Assembly: GCA_946221915.1 (NCBI GenBank)
Contig: CAMIKG010000002.1
Span: forward strand, 62,001-126,000
DNA length: 64,000 nt
Reading direction: 5' to 3'
DNA from: an uncultured Erwinia sp.
GTDB lineage: Bacteria > Pseudomonadota > Gammaproteobacteria > Enterobacterales > Enterobacteriaceae
The position numbers were made by a program, and so were the translations under genes. Under the pieces are notes generated by a model that saw only the letters and a list, made by a program, of their open reading frames with translations, had not been told where the DNA came from and did no database searches. Each line of letters begins with the position of its first letter. Position 1 is the stretch's first letter. Shown piece after piece: positions 50,351 to 59,540 of this stretch.

Positions 50351-53300
50351 TTATGCCCGACGCTTCATGCGTGTCATTTCAGGAATATCAGCAGAATGGC
50401 TGGGGTGCGCCGTGCTGAGTAATGCCGCACCAATTTCATGATGGCAGTGAATAATCGAGAAGTGATTCGCTTCCATTGGCATTAACTGCAGCGACGCGCC
50501 CAGTGCCGCCAGACCGTTATCCGCCATGGCGAGCATCTTCTGACCTTCATCTGACTCATATTCCCCTGGCGTGGCGAACTGCATCGCCTTAAACAGGGTG
50601 ATGCGGGTGTGTTGCAGCGGTGCGCTCACTGGCTGCTGACCGAGCAGGATATCCGTTTGCTCCGCCATCAGTGCACGCTGTGCGGCGTCCTCCTCAATAC
50701 CAATCATCTGCAGTATCGATCCCAGCGTGCCGGCCTGGGCGCTGAACTGGAATTCGGTTTGATACACCGTATCCAGCAGGCAGACATGAATATCGCGGTA
50801 GCCATGACGTTCCAGCTGAGAGGCGATCTCCAGTGCAATATTGCCGCCAAGCGACCAGCCCAGCAGGCGAACGGGTTGTTCCTGCGTCAGGCCGGAGGCC
50901 AGCATCTCCTGCAGATAGTGGCCCGCCAGCGCTTCCAGCGAAGCGATCTGTGGCTGGTGATACAGGTTGTAGTTATTGATGCCAATGACGCTCAGTTTGT
51001 CGCTCAGCGCCTGTGCCAGATCGCTATAGATCTCACTGCCGACCACCGACGGGTGTACCATCCATACTCTGTCCTTCACCGTTGAACTGTTCAGTGGCTG
51101 TAGCAGCCGGAACGCCTCGGGCGCATGATTAAGCTGAGCAATCAGCTTCTGGATTGGGTTAACGACTTCATCGGGCGCGCGCTGCTGCGCATCGGTATAG
51201 TTACGGATCGCCAGCGCCTGACTGGCGAGGGTGGAGTGCGCATACAGCGTATTGATCTCAACCCAGATGCCTTTGCGGCGCAGACGCACCATCAGCTGAA
51301 TGGCATGGATCGAGTGACCGCCGAGGGTAAAGAAGTCATCATCGCGGGCAATATGTTCTACTGACAGGATCTCTTTCCACCATTCAGCAAGGCGCTGTTC
51401 GTCCTTGCTGAGCGGCAAATGCTTATCGATACGCACCACGCCACGCGCTGGCGGCTTCGGCAGCGCACGGCGATCCAGCTTACCGTTCGCGGAAAGCGGC
51501 ATGCTATTCAGGCGTATCAGTTCGGCAGGCACCATATAATCCGGCAGTGTGCTTTGCAGATGGCGGCGCAGGCCGTTGATCAGGTCGGCCTGTTCAGGCG
51601 CCACCAGCCAGGCCACCAGGCGTTTATCGCCCTGGTCGTCATCACAGGCCATCACGATGGCATCTTCAACGCCCGGATACTGGCAAATCTGCTGTTCAAT
51701 TTCCCCCGCTTCGATGCGCAGACCGCGGATCTTCAGCTGGAAGTCGTTACGTCCGAGATACTCAATGCTGCCATCATCCAGCCAGCGCGCCAGGTCACCC
51801 GTTTTGTACAGGCGGGCGCCAGGATTGTTGCTGAACGGGTCGGCGATAAAGCGTTCTGCGGTCAGCTCCGGGCGGTTGATATAGCCGCGCGCCACCTGTA
51901 CGCCACCGATGCACAGTTCACCTGCGATGCCTGGCGGCAGCGCCTGCATATGCGCATCGACAACATGCAGCTGGGTATTGCTGATCGGCCTGCCAATGGG
52001 GATTAAGGGACGCGGGTCGTCCGGCAGGCAGTGCCATTCGCTGACATCCACCGCGGCTTCGGTCGGGCCATACAGGTTATGCAGCGCCGTCCACGGCAGC
52101 TGTTCATGGCTGCGCTGCACGGCCGCCAGCGGCAGTGCTTCCCCGCTGCAGAAGATTTGTCGCAGGCTACGGCACTGACCCATCGCACCATAGCGCAGGA
52201 ACAGCTGCAGCATTGACGGCACAAAGTGCAGCGTGGTGATGCGGTGTTTTTCAATCATCTGGCACAGGTAGTCAGGATCTTTATGACCGCCAGGTTTCGC
52301 CATCACCAGTTGCGCGCCGGTCATCAGCGGCCAGAAGAATTCCCATACCGAAACATCGAAACTGAATGGCGTTTTCTGCAGAACCCGATCCTCAGCCGTC
52401 AGCTGGTACGCCTTCTGCATCCACCACAGGCGGTTAACGATGGCGCCATGCTCATTCATCACCCCTTTTGGTTTGCCGGTGGAGCCGGAGGTATACAGCA
52501 CATACGCCAGACTGTGCTGCGGATGACGGCCGTCATCCGCGAGGTTATCGCAGCTTTCTTCCTGCCAGCGTACGGCATCGCGCTGCAGATGCAGCAACGG
52601 GATGTCGCCGGGAGGTAATGCGCTGAGCAACGGCTCACCGCTGTCGTCCAGCAGCAACTGCACCGCACCACTGTCGCTGAGCATATAGCGCAGACGCTCC
52701 GCAGGCAGATCCGGGTCCAGCGGCACCCAGGCGCCGCCCGCTTTAACGATCGCCAGCAGCGCGATAACCATCTCGTTGCTGCGTGAGGCGCATACCGCCA
52801 CACGATCTTCGGCAGCAATGCCATTGCTCTGTAAATGGCGGGCGAGTTGGTTGGCGCGCTGATTCAGTTCGCGATAGGTCAGCTGCTGTTTATCGTCGCA
52901 CAGCGCCAGGGCCTGCGGCGTGCGTTCGACCTGCTGTTCGACCTGGCGATGCAGGCTGGTGGCCAGATCCCATGGCTCTGCGGTGTTATTCCACTCTGCC
53001 AGTTGTAGCTGCTCGCTCGGCAGCAGCAGCGGCAGACGGGAAACAGGACAGCTGTCCGGGGTCTGCAATACCTGTTCGAGCAGGTGATACAGGCGTTCAA
53101 CGGTTTTTTCCGCCTGGCTGGCGCTAAACCAGGCCTGGTTGAAGTTGAATTCCAGCAGCGGATCGTCGTGTTCATGGTAGTTACGCAGGTAAATCGCCAG
53201 CGGCATCTGTTCATGACCATGATGCAGCGCGGTGACTTTCACCGGCTTGCCATCCAGCTCGTTATCGGCAGAGAAACGCTCCAGCGAAAACGTCACATTA

Positions 53301-54337
53301 TATAGCTGGCGGCGTCCCTGCTGGCTGAGATGGAGCTGACGATTCAGTTCCGCGATCGGGTAGCGCTGATGACGATAGCAGCGGCGTAACTCGCCCACCA
53401 CCTGTTGTACCAGCGCGGAAAAGGGTTGTTCGGGATCGGGAGTAATCAACACCGGGATCATCGAGGAGAACATGCCCAGAGTCTGCTTGTGCGCCGCGCC
53501 GCTGCGGTTATGTACCGGTACGCCAACGGTCAGACTGTCCGACGGCCACAGCCGGTAGTGCAGGCAGGCGACCAGCGCCAGCATGACGTGCATCACGCTG
53601 GCGCCATTAGCCTCGGCATAATCAGCGATTTGCTGGAAGCGTTGCAGCGGCAGCGAACGGGTAATCTGCCGGCTGGGCGCCGCTTCGCAGGATTGATACG
53701 CCAGGAAGCGTTCGGGTTCCAGCGTGCTGGCGGGCACACTGGCAAAACGTGAGAACCAGAAATCACGGTCTTTGGTATAGCGCTCAGACTGCAGGTAGGC
53801 TGTGTCACGCTGAATAAAATCTAAATAACCAATATTTTTTTGAGATGGTAATATCGTACCGGAGGTTAATTGTTCATAGGCGGAAATAATTAAACGACCG
53901 AGCAGTGCAAATGAGGTTCCATCCGACATCAAATGGTGCGCACTAATTAGCCACAATGATTGCTGATCATTGATGCGGGCAAAATGGCTGCGCCACAGTA
54001 ATTCTCCATACAATGGGAATGGTTTAATATATTCAGAATGAAGATATTCTTTTGCTTTTTCTGTGGAATTATCATCCAGCGAGAAGTCGCGGTAATTAAT
54101 AATGATGTTTTGCTGATGATGGAAGTTCTGGGTAATGCCCTTTTCCGTTTCGGTTAGCCGGGTTCGTAAGGCATCATGTTGCGTGAGTACCTGATTTACC
54201 GACTTTTCTAACAGGGTAATATCAATGTCACTGCTAAATTGCCAAATCGCGCCAAGGTTGTAGCACGGAATGTTTGGTGTCATCAATTGGTCAAATAAAA
54301 TTGCTTGCTGTACGGTCGTCAAAGAATGCGCAGACAC
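50351..54337 (-). CDS. Single-module NRPS (C-A-T-TE), predicted serine-activating, SwrW/EntF-like
   Basis: 1328 residues from a GTG start 7 nt after GGAGG. Condensation domain: HHLMSDG with His134-His135. Adenylation domain (about 460-960): YVLYTSGSTGKPKG, FSFDVSVWEFFW and NLYGPTEAAVDV. Reading the specificity pocket by motif gives D-V-W-H-F-S-L-V-D-K, the EntF code for L-serine. Carrier domain: LGGHSI with Ser1009. Thioesterase: GWSLGG with Ser1162 and ANHFSIIH with the catalytic His. With no upstream module, the condensation domain must take an outside acyl donor. This is the layout of Serratia SwrW, which makes the 3-hydroxydecanoyl-serine dimer serrawettin W1 (about 1310 residues). EntF would need entB and entE, not seen here. 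A cyclic serine lipodepsipeptide product is inference. Confidence 0.88.
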   Translation of the reverse strand: MSAHSLTTVQQAILFDQLMTPNIPCYNLGAIWQFSSDIDITLLEKSVNQVLTQHDALRTRLTETEKGITQNFHHQQNIIINYRDFSLDDNSTEKAKEYLHSEYIKPFPLYGELLWRSHFARINDQQSLWLISAHHLMSDGTSFALLGRLIISAYEQLTSGTILPSQKNIGYLDFIQRDTAYLQSERYTKDRDFWFSRFASVPASTLEPERFLAYQSCEAAPSRQITRSLPLQRFQQIADYAEANGASVMHVMLALVACLHYRLWPSDSLTVGVPVHNRSGAAHKQTLGMFSSMIPVLITPDPEQPFSALVQQVVGELRRCYRHQRYPIAELNRQLHLSQQGRRQLYNVTFSLERFSADNELDGKPVKVTALHHGHEQMPLAIYLRNYHEHDDPLLEFNFNQAWFSASQAEKTVERLYHLLEQVLQTPDSCPVSRLPLLLPSEQLQLAEWNNTAEPWDLATSLHRQVEQQVERTPQALALCDDKQQLTYRELNQRANQLARHLQSNGIAAEDRVAVCASRSNEMVIALLAIVKAGGAWVPLDPDLPAERLRYMLSDSGAVQLLLDDSGEPLLSALPPGDIPLLHLQRDAVRWQEESCDNLADDGRHPQHSLAYVLYTSGSTGKPKGVMNEHGAIVNRLWWMQKAYQLTAEDRVLQKTPFSFDVSVWEFFWPLMTGAQLVMAKPGGHKDPDYLCQMIEKHRITTLHFVPSMLQLFLRYGAMGQCRSLRQIFCSGEALPLAAVQRSHEQLPWTALHNLYGPTEAAVDVSEWHCLPDDPRPLIPIGRPISNTQLHVVDAHMQALPPGIAGELCIGGVQVARGYINRPELTAERFIADPFSNNPGARLYKTGDLARWLDDGSIEYLGRNDFQLKIRGLRIEAGEIEQQICQYPGVEDAIVMACDDDQGDKRLVAWLVAPEQADLINGLRRHLQSTLPDYMVPAELIRLNSMPLSANGKLDRRALPKPPARGVVRIDKHLPLSKDEQRLAEWWKEILSVEHIARDDDFFTLGGHSIHAIQLMVRLRRKGIWVEINTLYAHSTLASQALAIRNYTDAQQRAPDEVVNPIQKLIAQLNHAPEAFRLLQPLNSSTVKDRVWMVHPSVVGSEIYSDLAQALSDKLSVIGINNYNLYHQPQIASLEALAGHYLQEMLASGLTQEQPVRLLGWSLGGNIALEIASQLERHGYRDIHVCLLDTVYQTEFQFSAQAGTLGSILQMIGIEEDAAQRALMAEQTDILLGQQPVSAPLQHTRITLFKAMQFATPGEYESDEGQKMLAMADNGLAALGASLQLMPMEANHFSIIHCHHEIGAALLSTAHPSHSADIPEMTRMKRRA

Positions 54338-54653
54338 AGGTGTACCTCCGGTTAAGGCCAGGGCAAAAGTAGACGAAGAAATTTAAGTATATAAATATTT
54401 CTGAAGTATTAAATAGCAGACTTAAATTTTTTTAAAGTTCGGTAAATTTGGTATTTAAGTCTCATAATGAGAACACGTTTTTTATTTAAGGATATTAGTG
54501 ATGTCAGGGAAATAATAATGAAAGAAAAATGTCGTCTTTTTGCCATTAACTATTGGCTATGATGAGTTTGCTATTTTCCCCATTGCCCAATCGTAAAATT
54601 TTGTTGGAAGCATGGCGTGCGCCCGCATGCCTGGTTAGCATGAAGGAGTATTC
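54338..54653. promoter_or_regulatory. AT-rich region upstream of the NRPS and slt
   Basis: 316 bp without a convincing gene, far more AT-rich than its surroundings. It contains the perfect palindrome TCTCATAATGAGA at 54460-54472, a plausible regulator site, and must hold the leftward synthetase promoter and a rightward slt promoter. A 14-codon frame (from 54518) has no support. Confidence 0.45.
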
Positions 54654-54716
54654 ATGGGACTAAGAGAGGCGCTTACGTGGGAACGGTCATGGTGGACAAA
54701 TGGCAGTACTGGATAA
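54654..54716 (+). CDS. Possible 20-residue leader ORF overlapping the slt start
   Basis: An ATG 5 nt after AAGGAG opens MGLREALTWERSWWTNGSTG and stops at 54714-54716, 28 bp inside slt in another frame. Its ribosome site is much stronger than any before slt, so slt translation may depend on re-initiation from it. Confidence 0.35.
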   Translation: MGLREALTWERSWWTNGSTG

Positions 54717-56611
54717 TTGGCACCTTTCTGACAGCGGTTGCTGGCAGCGTGCAGGCAGATTCGCTGGATGCGCAGCGCGATCGTTACCAGCAAATTAAAC
54801 AAGCATGGGACAATAATCAGATGGCGACCGTGGAGCAGCTGATGCCCACGCTGCGCGACTACCCGCTCTATCCCTATCTTGAATACCGCCAGCTGGCACA
54901 AAATCTTGATCAGGAGACCAGCCTGGCGGTCAGTCACTTTATTCAGCAGCATCCAACGCTGCCGCCGGTGCGTTCGCTTCCGGCTCGCTTCGTTAACGAA
55001 CTGGCGCGCCGTCAGGACTGGAATGGCCTGCTGGCGTTTAGTCCGGAAGCGCCGAAACCTGTCGCCGCACGCTGTAACTGGTACTACGCCAAATGGGCCA
55101 CAGGCCAGCAGCAGGTGGCGTATACCGGCGCGCAGGATATCTGGCTGACGGGGACATCCCTGCCTGCGACCTGCGATAAATTATTCTCGGTCTGGCAGGA
55201 CGCCGGTCAGCGCTCACCGATCACCACGCTGGAGCGTATTCGCCTGGCGTTAAAAGCGGGCAACACCAGCCTGGTGAACTTCCTTGCGAAGCAACTGCCA
55301 GCGGATTACCAGACGATCGCCACTGGTTTGATCGATCTGCAAAAAGATCCGCGTAATGTGGAAGCGTTCGCCCGCTCTGTTGGACCTACTGACTTTACCC
55401 GTCAGGCCACCACCATCGCCTTTACCAGTCTGGCGCGCCAGGATGCGGAAAATGCACGGGCGATGATCCCGACGCTGGTGCGTCTGCAGAAAATGAGTGA
55501 GCAGGAGAAACAGGCGCTGGATGAAATCGTGGTCTGGCGTCTGATGGGTACAGACACCACCTCAGAACAGGCGCGCTGGCGCGACAATGTGGTGATGCGC
55601 AGTGACTCCACCTCGCTGATTGAGCGCCGGGTGCGCATGGCGCTGGGTGAGAACGATCGCCGTGGTCTGAACACCTGGCTGGCGCGCCTGCCAGTGGAAG
55701 CCAAAGAGAAAGATGAATGGCAATACTGGCAGGCTGACTTGCTGCTGGAGCAGGGGCGCAAAGAAGAAGCAAACGGTATTCTGCAAAAACTGATGCAGGA
55801 ACGCGGTTTCTATCCGATGGTGGCCGCGCAGCGTCTTGGCGTGACCTATCCGCTGCAGGTGGATAAAGCGCCGCGTCCGCAGGGCAGTCTGGTGCAGGGC
55901 ACGGAAATTGCCCGCGTGCGGGAACTGATGTTCTGGGGCATGGATAACCTGGCGCGCAGCGAATGGGCATATCTGGTTGCCAGTAAAACCCGTTCAGAAC
56001 AGCAGATGCTGGCGCGCTACGCGCTGGATCAGGGCTGGTGGGATCTGAGTGTCCAGGCAACCATCAGCGGCAAACTGTGGAACAGTCTTGAAGAGCGTTT
56101 TCCGCTGGCATGGCAGGATCAGTTCAAACGCTATACCGGCGACAAGGGTATCCCGCAGAGCTATGCCATGGCGATTGCGCGTCAGGAGAGCGCGTGGAAC
56201 CCGAAAGCGCGTTCACCGGTCGGCGCCTCCGGCCTGATGCAAATCATGCCTGCTACCGCGCAGCATACGGTGAAGATGTTCAGCATTCCGGGTTACGTCA
56301 ACAGCAGCCAGCTGTTTGATCCACAGACCAATATTCAGATTGGCACACAGTATCTGGAGTATGTTTACCAGCAGTTTGACCAGAACCGCATCTTCGCGTC
56401 GGCAGCCTATAACGCCGGACCGTCGCGGGTGAAAACCTGGCAGGGCAACAGCGGCGGAAAACTGGATGCGGTGGCGTTTGTGGAAACCATTCCGTTCTCC
56501 GAAACCCGTGGTTATGTGAAGAACGTGCTGGCATACGACGCTTACTATCGCCACTTTATGGGGCAGCCGGATAAGATCATCGCCGATGGCGAGTGGCAGC
56601 GCCGTTACTGA
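54689..56611 (+). CDS. slt: Soluble lytic murein transglycosylase Slt70
   Basis: 640 residues from the ATG at 54689, giving a signal peptide MVDKWQYWIIGTFLTAVAGS cleaved at about VQA-DSLD; a GTG at 54677 would add four residues. A long alpha-superhelical ring is followed by the catalytic domain with AIARQESAWNPKARSPVGAS (catalytic Glu), GLMQIMP and FASAAYNAGP. It cuts glycan strands in the periplasm to 1,6-anhydromuropeptides. No good ribosome site directly precedes either start. trpR follows. Confidence 0.95.
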   Translation: MVDKWQYWIIGTFLTAVAGSVQADSLDAQRDRYQQIKQAWDNNQMATVEQLMPTLRDYPLYPYLEYRQLAQNLDQETSLAVSHFIQQHPTLPPVRSLPARFVNELARRQDWNGLLAFSPEAPKPVAARCNWYYAKWATGQQQVAYTGAQDIWLTGTSLPATCDKLFSVWQDAGQRSPITTLERIRLALKAGNTSLVNFLAKQLPADYQTIATGLIDLQKDPRNVEAFARSVGPTDFTRQATTIAFTSLARQDAENARAMIPTLVRLQKMSEQEKQALDEIVVWRLMGTDTTSEQARWRDNVVMRSDSTSLIERRVRMALGENDRRGLNTWLARLPVEAKEKDEWQYWQADLLLEQGRKEEANGILQKLMQERGFYPMVAAQRLGVTYPLQVDKAPRPQGSLVQGTEIARVRELMFWGMDNLARSEWAYLVASKTRSEQQMLARYALDQGWWDLSVQATISGKLWNSLEERFPLAWQDQFKRYTGDKGIPQSYAMAIARQESAWNPKARSPVGASGLMQIMPATAQHTVKMFSIPGYVNSSQLFDPQTNIQIGTQYLEYVYQQFDQNRIFASAAYNAGPSRVKTWQGNSGGKLDAVAFVETIPFSETRGYVKNVLAYDAYYRHFMGQPDKIIADGEWQRRY

Positions 56612-56620
56612 TTATGCTAT

Positions 56621-56650
56621 TCTTCCGTACTCGTTAATGAGTACGGAAGA
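56621..56650 (+). promoter_or_regulatory. TrpR operator of trpR (autoregulation)
   Basis: Perfect 12-bp arms TCTTCCGTACTC and GAGTACGGAAGA flank GTTAAT. The inner 18 bp at 56627-56644 match the trp operator GNACT-AGTTAA-CTAGTNC with three mismatches. TATGCT at 56614-56619 is a likely -10 box, so the repressor would cover the start site. Confidence 0.85.
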
Positions 56651-56656
56651 GATTTC

Positions 56657-56986
56657 ATGACTCAAGACCCCATTCCTGTCACCGAAGAGCCGTTCAACGC
56701 TGACTGGCAACGATTTGTTGCACTGATGCAGAGCGCTTTTGCCGACAACCTGCATATGCCGCTGTTTCAGCTGATGATGACGCCCGATGAGCGTGAATCG
56801 TTTGGCACCCGTTTGCGGATTATTGAAGAGTTACTGCGCGGTGAGATGAGCCAGCGCGAACTGAAAAGCGAGCTGGGGCTGGGCATTGCCACCATTACGC
56901 GTGGCTCAAACAGTCTGAAAGCCGCGCCGCCCGCGCTGAAAGCGTGGCTGGAGAGCCAGTTGCTGCACAACAGTGGCAGAGGTTAA
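56657..56986 (+). CDS. trpR: Trp operon repressor
   Basis: 109 residues, close to E. coli TrpR (108). The helix-turn-helix MSQRELKSELGLGIATITRGSN lies at about residues 65-86; LLRGEMSQREL and tryptophan-contact residues are conserved. With tryptophan bound it represses trp, aroH and itself through the operator just upstream. It follows slt as in E. coli. Confidence 0.96.
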   Translation: MTQDPIPVTEEPFNADWQRFVALMQSAFADNLHMPLFQLMMTPDERESFGTRLRIIEELLRGEMSQRELKSELGLGIATITRGSNSLKAAPPALKAWLESQLLHNSGRG

Positions 56987-57033
56987 CTGTCGGGCTTTAG
57001 ATAATAAACTACGCTGCTGAGTTGCGGTTGCGG

Positions 57034-57147
57034 TTTGCTCCTTCCCCCGCGTGGTGGGGGAAGGCCGGGATGGGGGAGCAAACGACTCCATACTGATGTC
57101 GTTTGCTCCCCCTCCCTAACCCTCCCCCATTTGATGGGGGAGGGGAC
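57034..57147 (+). repeat. Palindromic repeat family A, 114-bp copy
   Basis: Same three-hairpin element as 49167-49280, in the same orientation and of identical length. It fills the gap between convergent trpR and yjjX and ends 35 bp before the yjjX stop. Confidence 0.85.
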
Positions 57148-57182
57148 TGGATTTGCGATCCAGGGTAGTGCTGGCGCCCGAT

Positions 57183-57713
57183 TTAATTCTCCACTTTCAT
57201 CTGATAAATCGCATTGTGAAACGGACAGAGCGCCAGCACCAGCGCCTGATGATAAACGCTGCTGCGCGTCAGAATGTTGTTGGTAAATGCGCCAATCGCG
57301 CCGCCTTTATGCTTGATATTGTCAATGCCCGTCAGAAGTGACATTTCAACGCCCAGCTCACGCCCCTCATGAATACCTTTTAGCACCACCTGCGGCAGCG
57401 TAAAGCTGGCGGAACGTGATTCGCCACGCTGCTGATGGTTTTCCACCACCATCCAGGCAAATGCGGTGTCCTCTTCAATACCGGCCTCAATCGCCACCCA
57501 AAAGTCTGCTTCCGGGCGGACCTGACGTGCATTCATCACGCGCTGACGTGCGCCAGTTCTCGTTTCTGCATTTGTCATCGGCTGTGCCGCTACGCCACTG
57601 TCGACCTCGACACCCTCGATATGGCAGGATCCCTCTCCGAAAACATCGCTGAATGCCTGAGAAATAGCGCTAATTTTTGCCGGATTGATGGTAGCAGCGA
57701 CAACATGGTACAT
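57183..57713 (-). CDS. yjjX: Inosine/xanthosine triphosphatase YjjX
   Basis: 176 residues; E. coli YjjX has 170. VVAATINPAKISAISQAF, NAETRTGARQRV, DFWVAIEAGIE and DNIKHKGGAIGAFTNNILTRSSVY are family hallmarks. It hydrolyses non-canonical ITP and XTP, limiting mutagenic incorporation. It is divergent from gpmB by 50 bp. Confidence 0.95.
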   Translation of the reverse strand: MYHVVAATINPAKISAISQAFSDVFGEGSCHIEGVEVDSGVAAQPMTNAETRTGARQRVMNARQVRPEADFWVAIEAGIEEDTAFAWMVVENHQQRGESRSASFTLPQVVLKGIHEGRELGVEMSLLTGIDNIKHKGGAIGAFTNNILTRSSVYHQALVLALCPFHNAIYQMKVEN

Positions 57714-57763
57714 AATGGTTTGAACCCTTTACGCAAATTTGCCGCAGTATAACGGAAAAAAAC

Positions 57764-58411
57764 ATGTTACAGGTCTATCTTGTTCGCCACGGAGAAACCG
57801 TCTGGAATGCTTCCCGCCGTATCCAGGGACAGTCTGACAGCCCACTGACCGCAAAAGGTGAACAGCAGGCGTTTCAGGTTGCTGAACGCGTTAAATCGTT
57901 AGGTATCACCCATGTTATTGCCAGTGATTTGGGCCGCACACGCCGTACCGCCGAAATCATTGCTGATGCCTGTGGTTGCCATGTCATCCTCGACCCGCGT
58001 TTGCGCGAACTGAATATGGGCGTGCTGGAACAGCGCCCAATTGAGAGCCTGAGCGAAGAGGAAGAGGGCTGGCGCCGCACGCTGGTCAATGGCAGTGAAG
58101 GAGGCCGTATTCCGCAGGGCGAATCGATGAGCGAGCTGGCAGCGCGTATGCATGATGCGCTGAATGCCTGCCGCGATCTGCCGCCGGGCAGCCGGCCGCT
58201 GCTGGTCAGCCATGGCATGGCGCTGGGCGCGCTGGTCAGCACTATCCTTGGTCTGCCGGCATGGGCGGAACGTCGCCTGCGTCTGCGCAACTGCTCAATT
58301 TCTCGCGTCGATCATCAGGAAAGCGCCTGGCTGGCGTCGGGCTGGGTGGTTGAGACAGCAGGGGATGTATCGCATCTGGATGCGCCTGCGCTGGACGAGC
58401 TGCAACGCTAA
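57764..58411 (+). CDS. gpmB: Phosphoglycerate mutase-like histidine phosphatase GpmB
   Basis: 215 residues, as in E. coli GpmB/YtjC. The phospho-histidine motif LVRHGETVWN is at the N-terminus, the second His is in VSHGMALG and the catalytic Glu in LRELNMGVLE. Mutase activity is weak or absent in E. coli; it is a general phosphatase of the family. It is convergent with rob. Confidence 0.94.
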   Translation: MLQVYLVRHGETVWNASRRIQGQSDSPLTAKGEQQAFQVAERVKSLGITHVIASDLGRTRRTAEIIADACGCHVILDPRLRELNMGVLEQRPIESLSEEEEGWRRTLVNGSEGGRIPQGESMSELAARMHDALNACRDLPPGSRPLLVSHGMALGALVSTILGLPAWAERRLRLRNCSISRVDHQESAWLASGWVVETAGDVSHLDAPALDELQR

Positions 58412-58425
58412 AGCTGAAGTGATAC

Positions 58426-58450
58426 GGCTCCCCCGCAGGATGGGGGAGCC
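58426..58450. terminator. Hairpin between convergent gpmB and rob
   Basis: GGCTCCCCC/GGGGGAGCC, perfect 9-bp arms with a 7-nt loop, sits between the two stops. It resembles a single hairpin of repeat family A. No T-run follows. Confidence 0.5.
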
Positions 58451-58456
58451 GGCGAT

Positions 58457-59332
58457 TTAACCCTGACGCCGAATCGGAATCAGATAATCGCAGCGGATCT
58501 CGCTTGGCGGGGTTTGTCGCTTCTTGCCGCCGTGGGTATAGAAACGTTCAATGTCCTGCCCCTGACGGCGAGTCAGGCCAAGCGTCGGCATACAGGTGCC
58601 GTAAATCAGCAGAATAAACTCCTGCAGCTCGCTGGTTGGGCCGTCGTAGTTAAACTGCACATACTCGCCCGCTTCCAGCAGCACAGTCTGGGTGGACTGC
58701 ATGCTGTGATTCAGCTGATCCGACGAGACCGCCGTGGTATAGAGGATCTCCTGCTCATCATCTTTCTCCTGGCTCGGACGTGACTGGTGCAGACCGTACA
58801 GAATCGGCGGCACAGTGTCGGTTTCCGTCAGGAACTGACGCCAGAAGTGAATACGCATCTCATCGCGATAATGCGAAATCTGCTCCAGCGTGCAGGTGTA
58901 ATTCTGTGTCTGACCTACCAGCACCGTTTCCGGCAGCGTGACGTAAGTCGGTTGCGGCAGCGTAAAATCGCCCAGCCGAATCGGCGGACGAATGCCAAAT
59001 GAGTTCCAGTCTGAAGAACGGCGGTAGTATGCAGGCGTCTGGGCAAACTGCTTTTTAAACGCGCGGGTAAAGGTCTGCTGCGAGTCAAAACGGTATTGCA
59101 GGGCAATGTCCAGAATCGGACGACTGGTCAGACGCAGGGCGACGGCCGCCTTGGACAAACGACGCGCGCGAATATAAGCGCCAATCGCATGGCTGGTAAC
59201 TTCCTTGAACATTCGCTGCAGATGCCACTTGGAATAACCTGCCTTTGCCGCCACATTATCGAGAGACAGCGGCTGATCAAGGTGGCTCTCCAGCCAGACA
59301 AGCAAATCGCGAATGATACCGGCTTGGTCCAT
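58457..59332 (-). CDS. rob: Right oriC-binding AraC-family activator Rob
   Basis: 291 residues (E. coli 289). The N-terminal AraC/XylS DNA-binding domain has LSLDNVAAKAGYSKWHLQRM and ILDIALQYRFDSQQTFTRAF. The C-terminal GyrI-like ligand domain follows (about residues 120-291). Rob activates the mar/sox/rob regulon (efflux, superoxide defence) when bile salts or fatty acids bind. Location and orientation match E. coli. Confidence 0.97.
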   Translation of the reverse strand: MDQAGIIRDLLVWLESHLDQPLSLDNVAAKAGYSKWHLQRMFKEVTSHAIGAYIRARRLSKAAVALRLTSRPILDIALQYRFDSQQTFTRAFKKQFAQTPAYYRRSSDWNSFGIRPPIRLGDFTLPQPTYVTLPETVLVGQTQNYTCTLEQISHYRDEMRIHFWRQFLTETDTVPPILYGLHQSRPSQEKDDEQEILYTTAVSSDQLNHSMQSTQTVLLEAGEYVQFNYDGPTSELQEFILLIYGTCMPTLGLTRRQGQDIERFYTHGGKKRQTPPSEIRCDYLIPIRRQG

Positions 59333-59540
59333 AAAACGTCCTCTATGTACTCAGGGTTGGCGCGGGAAAAGCAAAGACGACGAATAGTAGCACTAATTGC
59401 GCAAAAAAAGGCGGCGGTTTCGCTGGTCCGAATGTGCTATATCAATGCAGTCTGGCGTCAGGTAAGTTAGGGCAGAAGGTATAAGCCCGCCCAGGCGTTT
59501 ACCTTACAGTCTCATCTATTTCTTTTGCAATGGTAACGTA

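Noticed and set aside
50351..54337. Synthetase as the enterobactin gene entF itself
   Set aside because: The serine code matches, but there are no ent or fep genes around, and the condensation N-terminus differs from EntF. SwrW-like function fits a lone module better.
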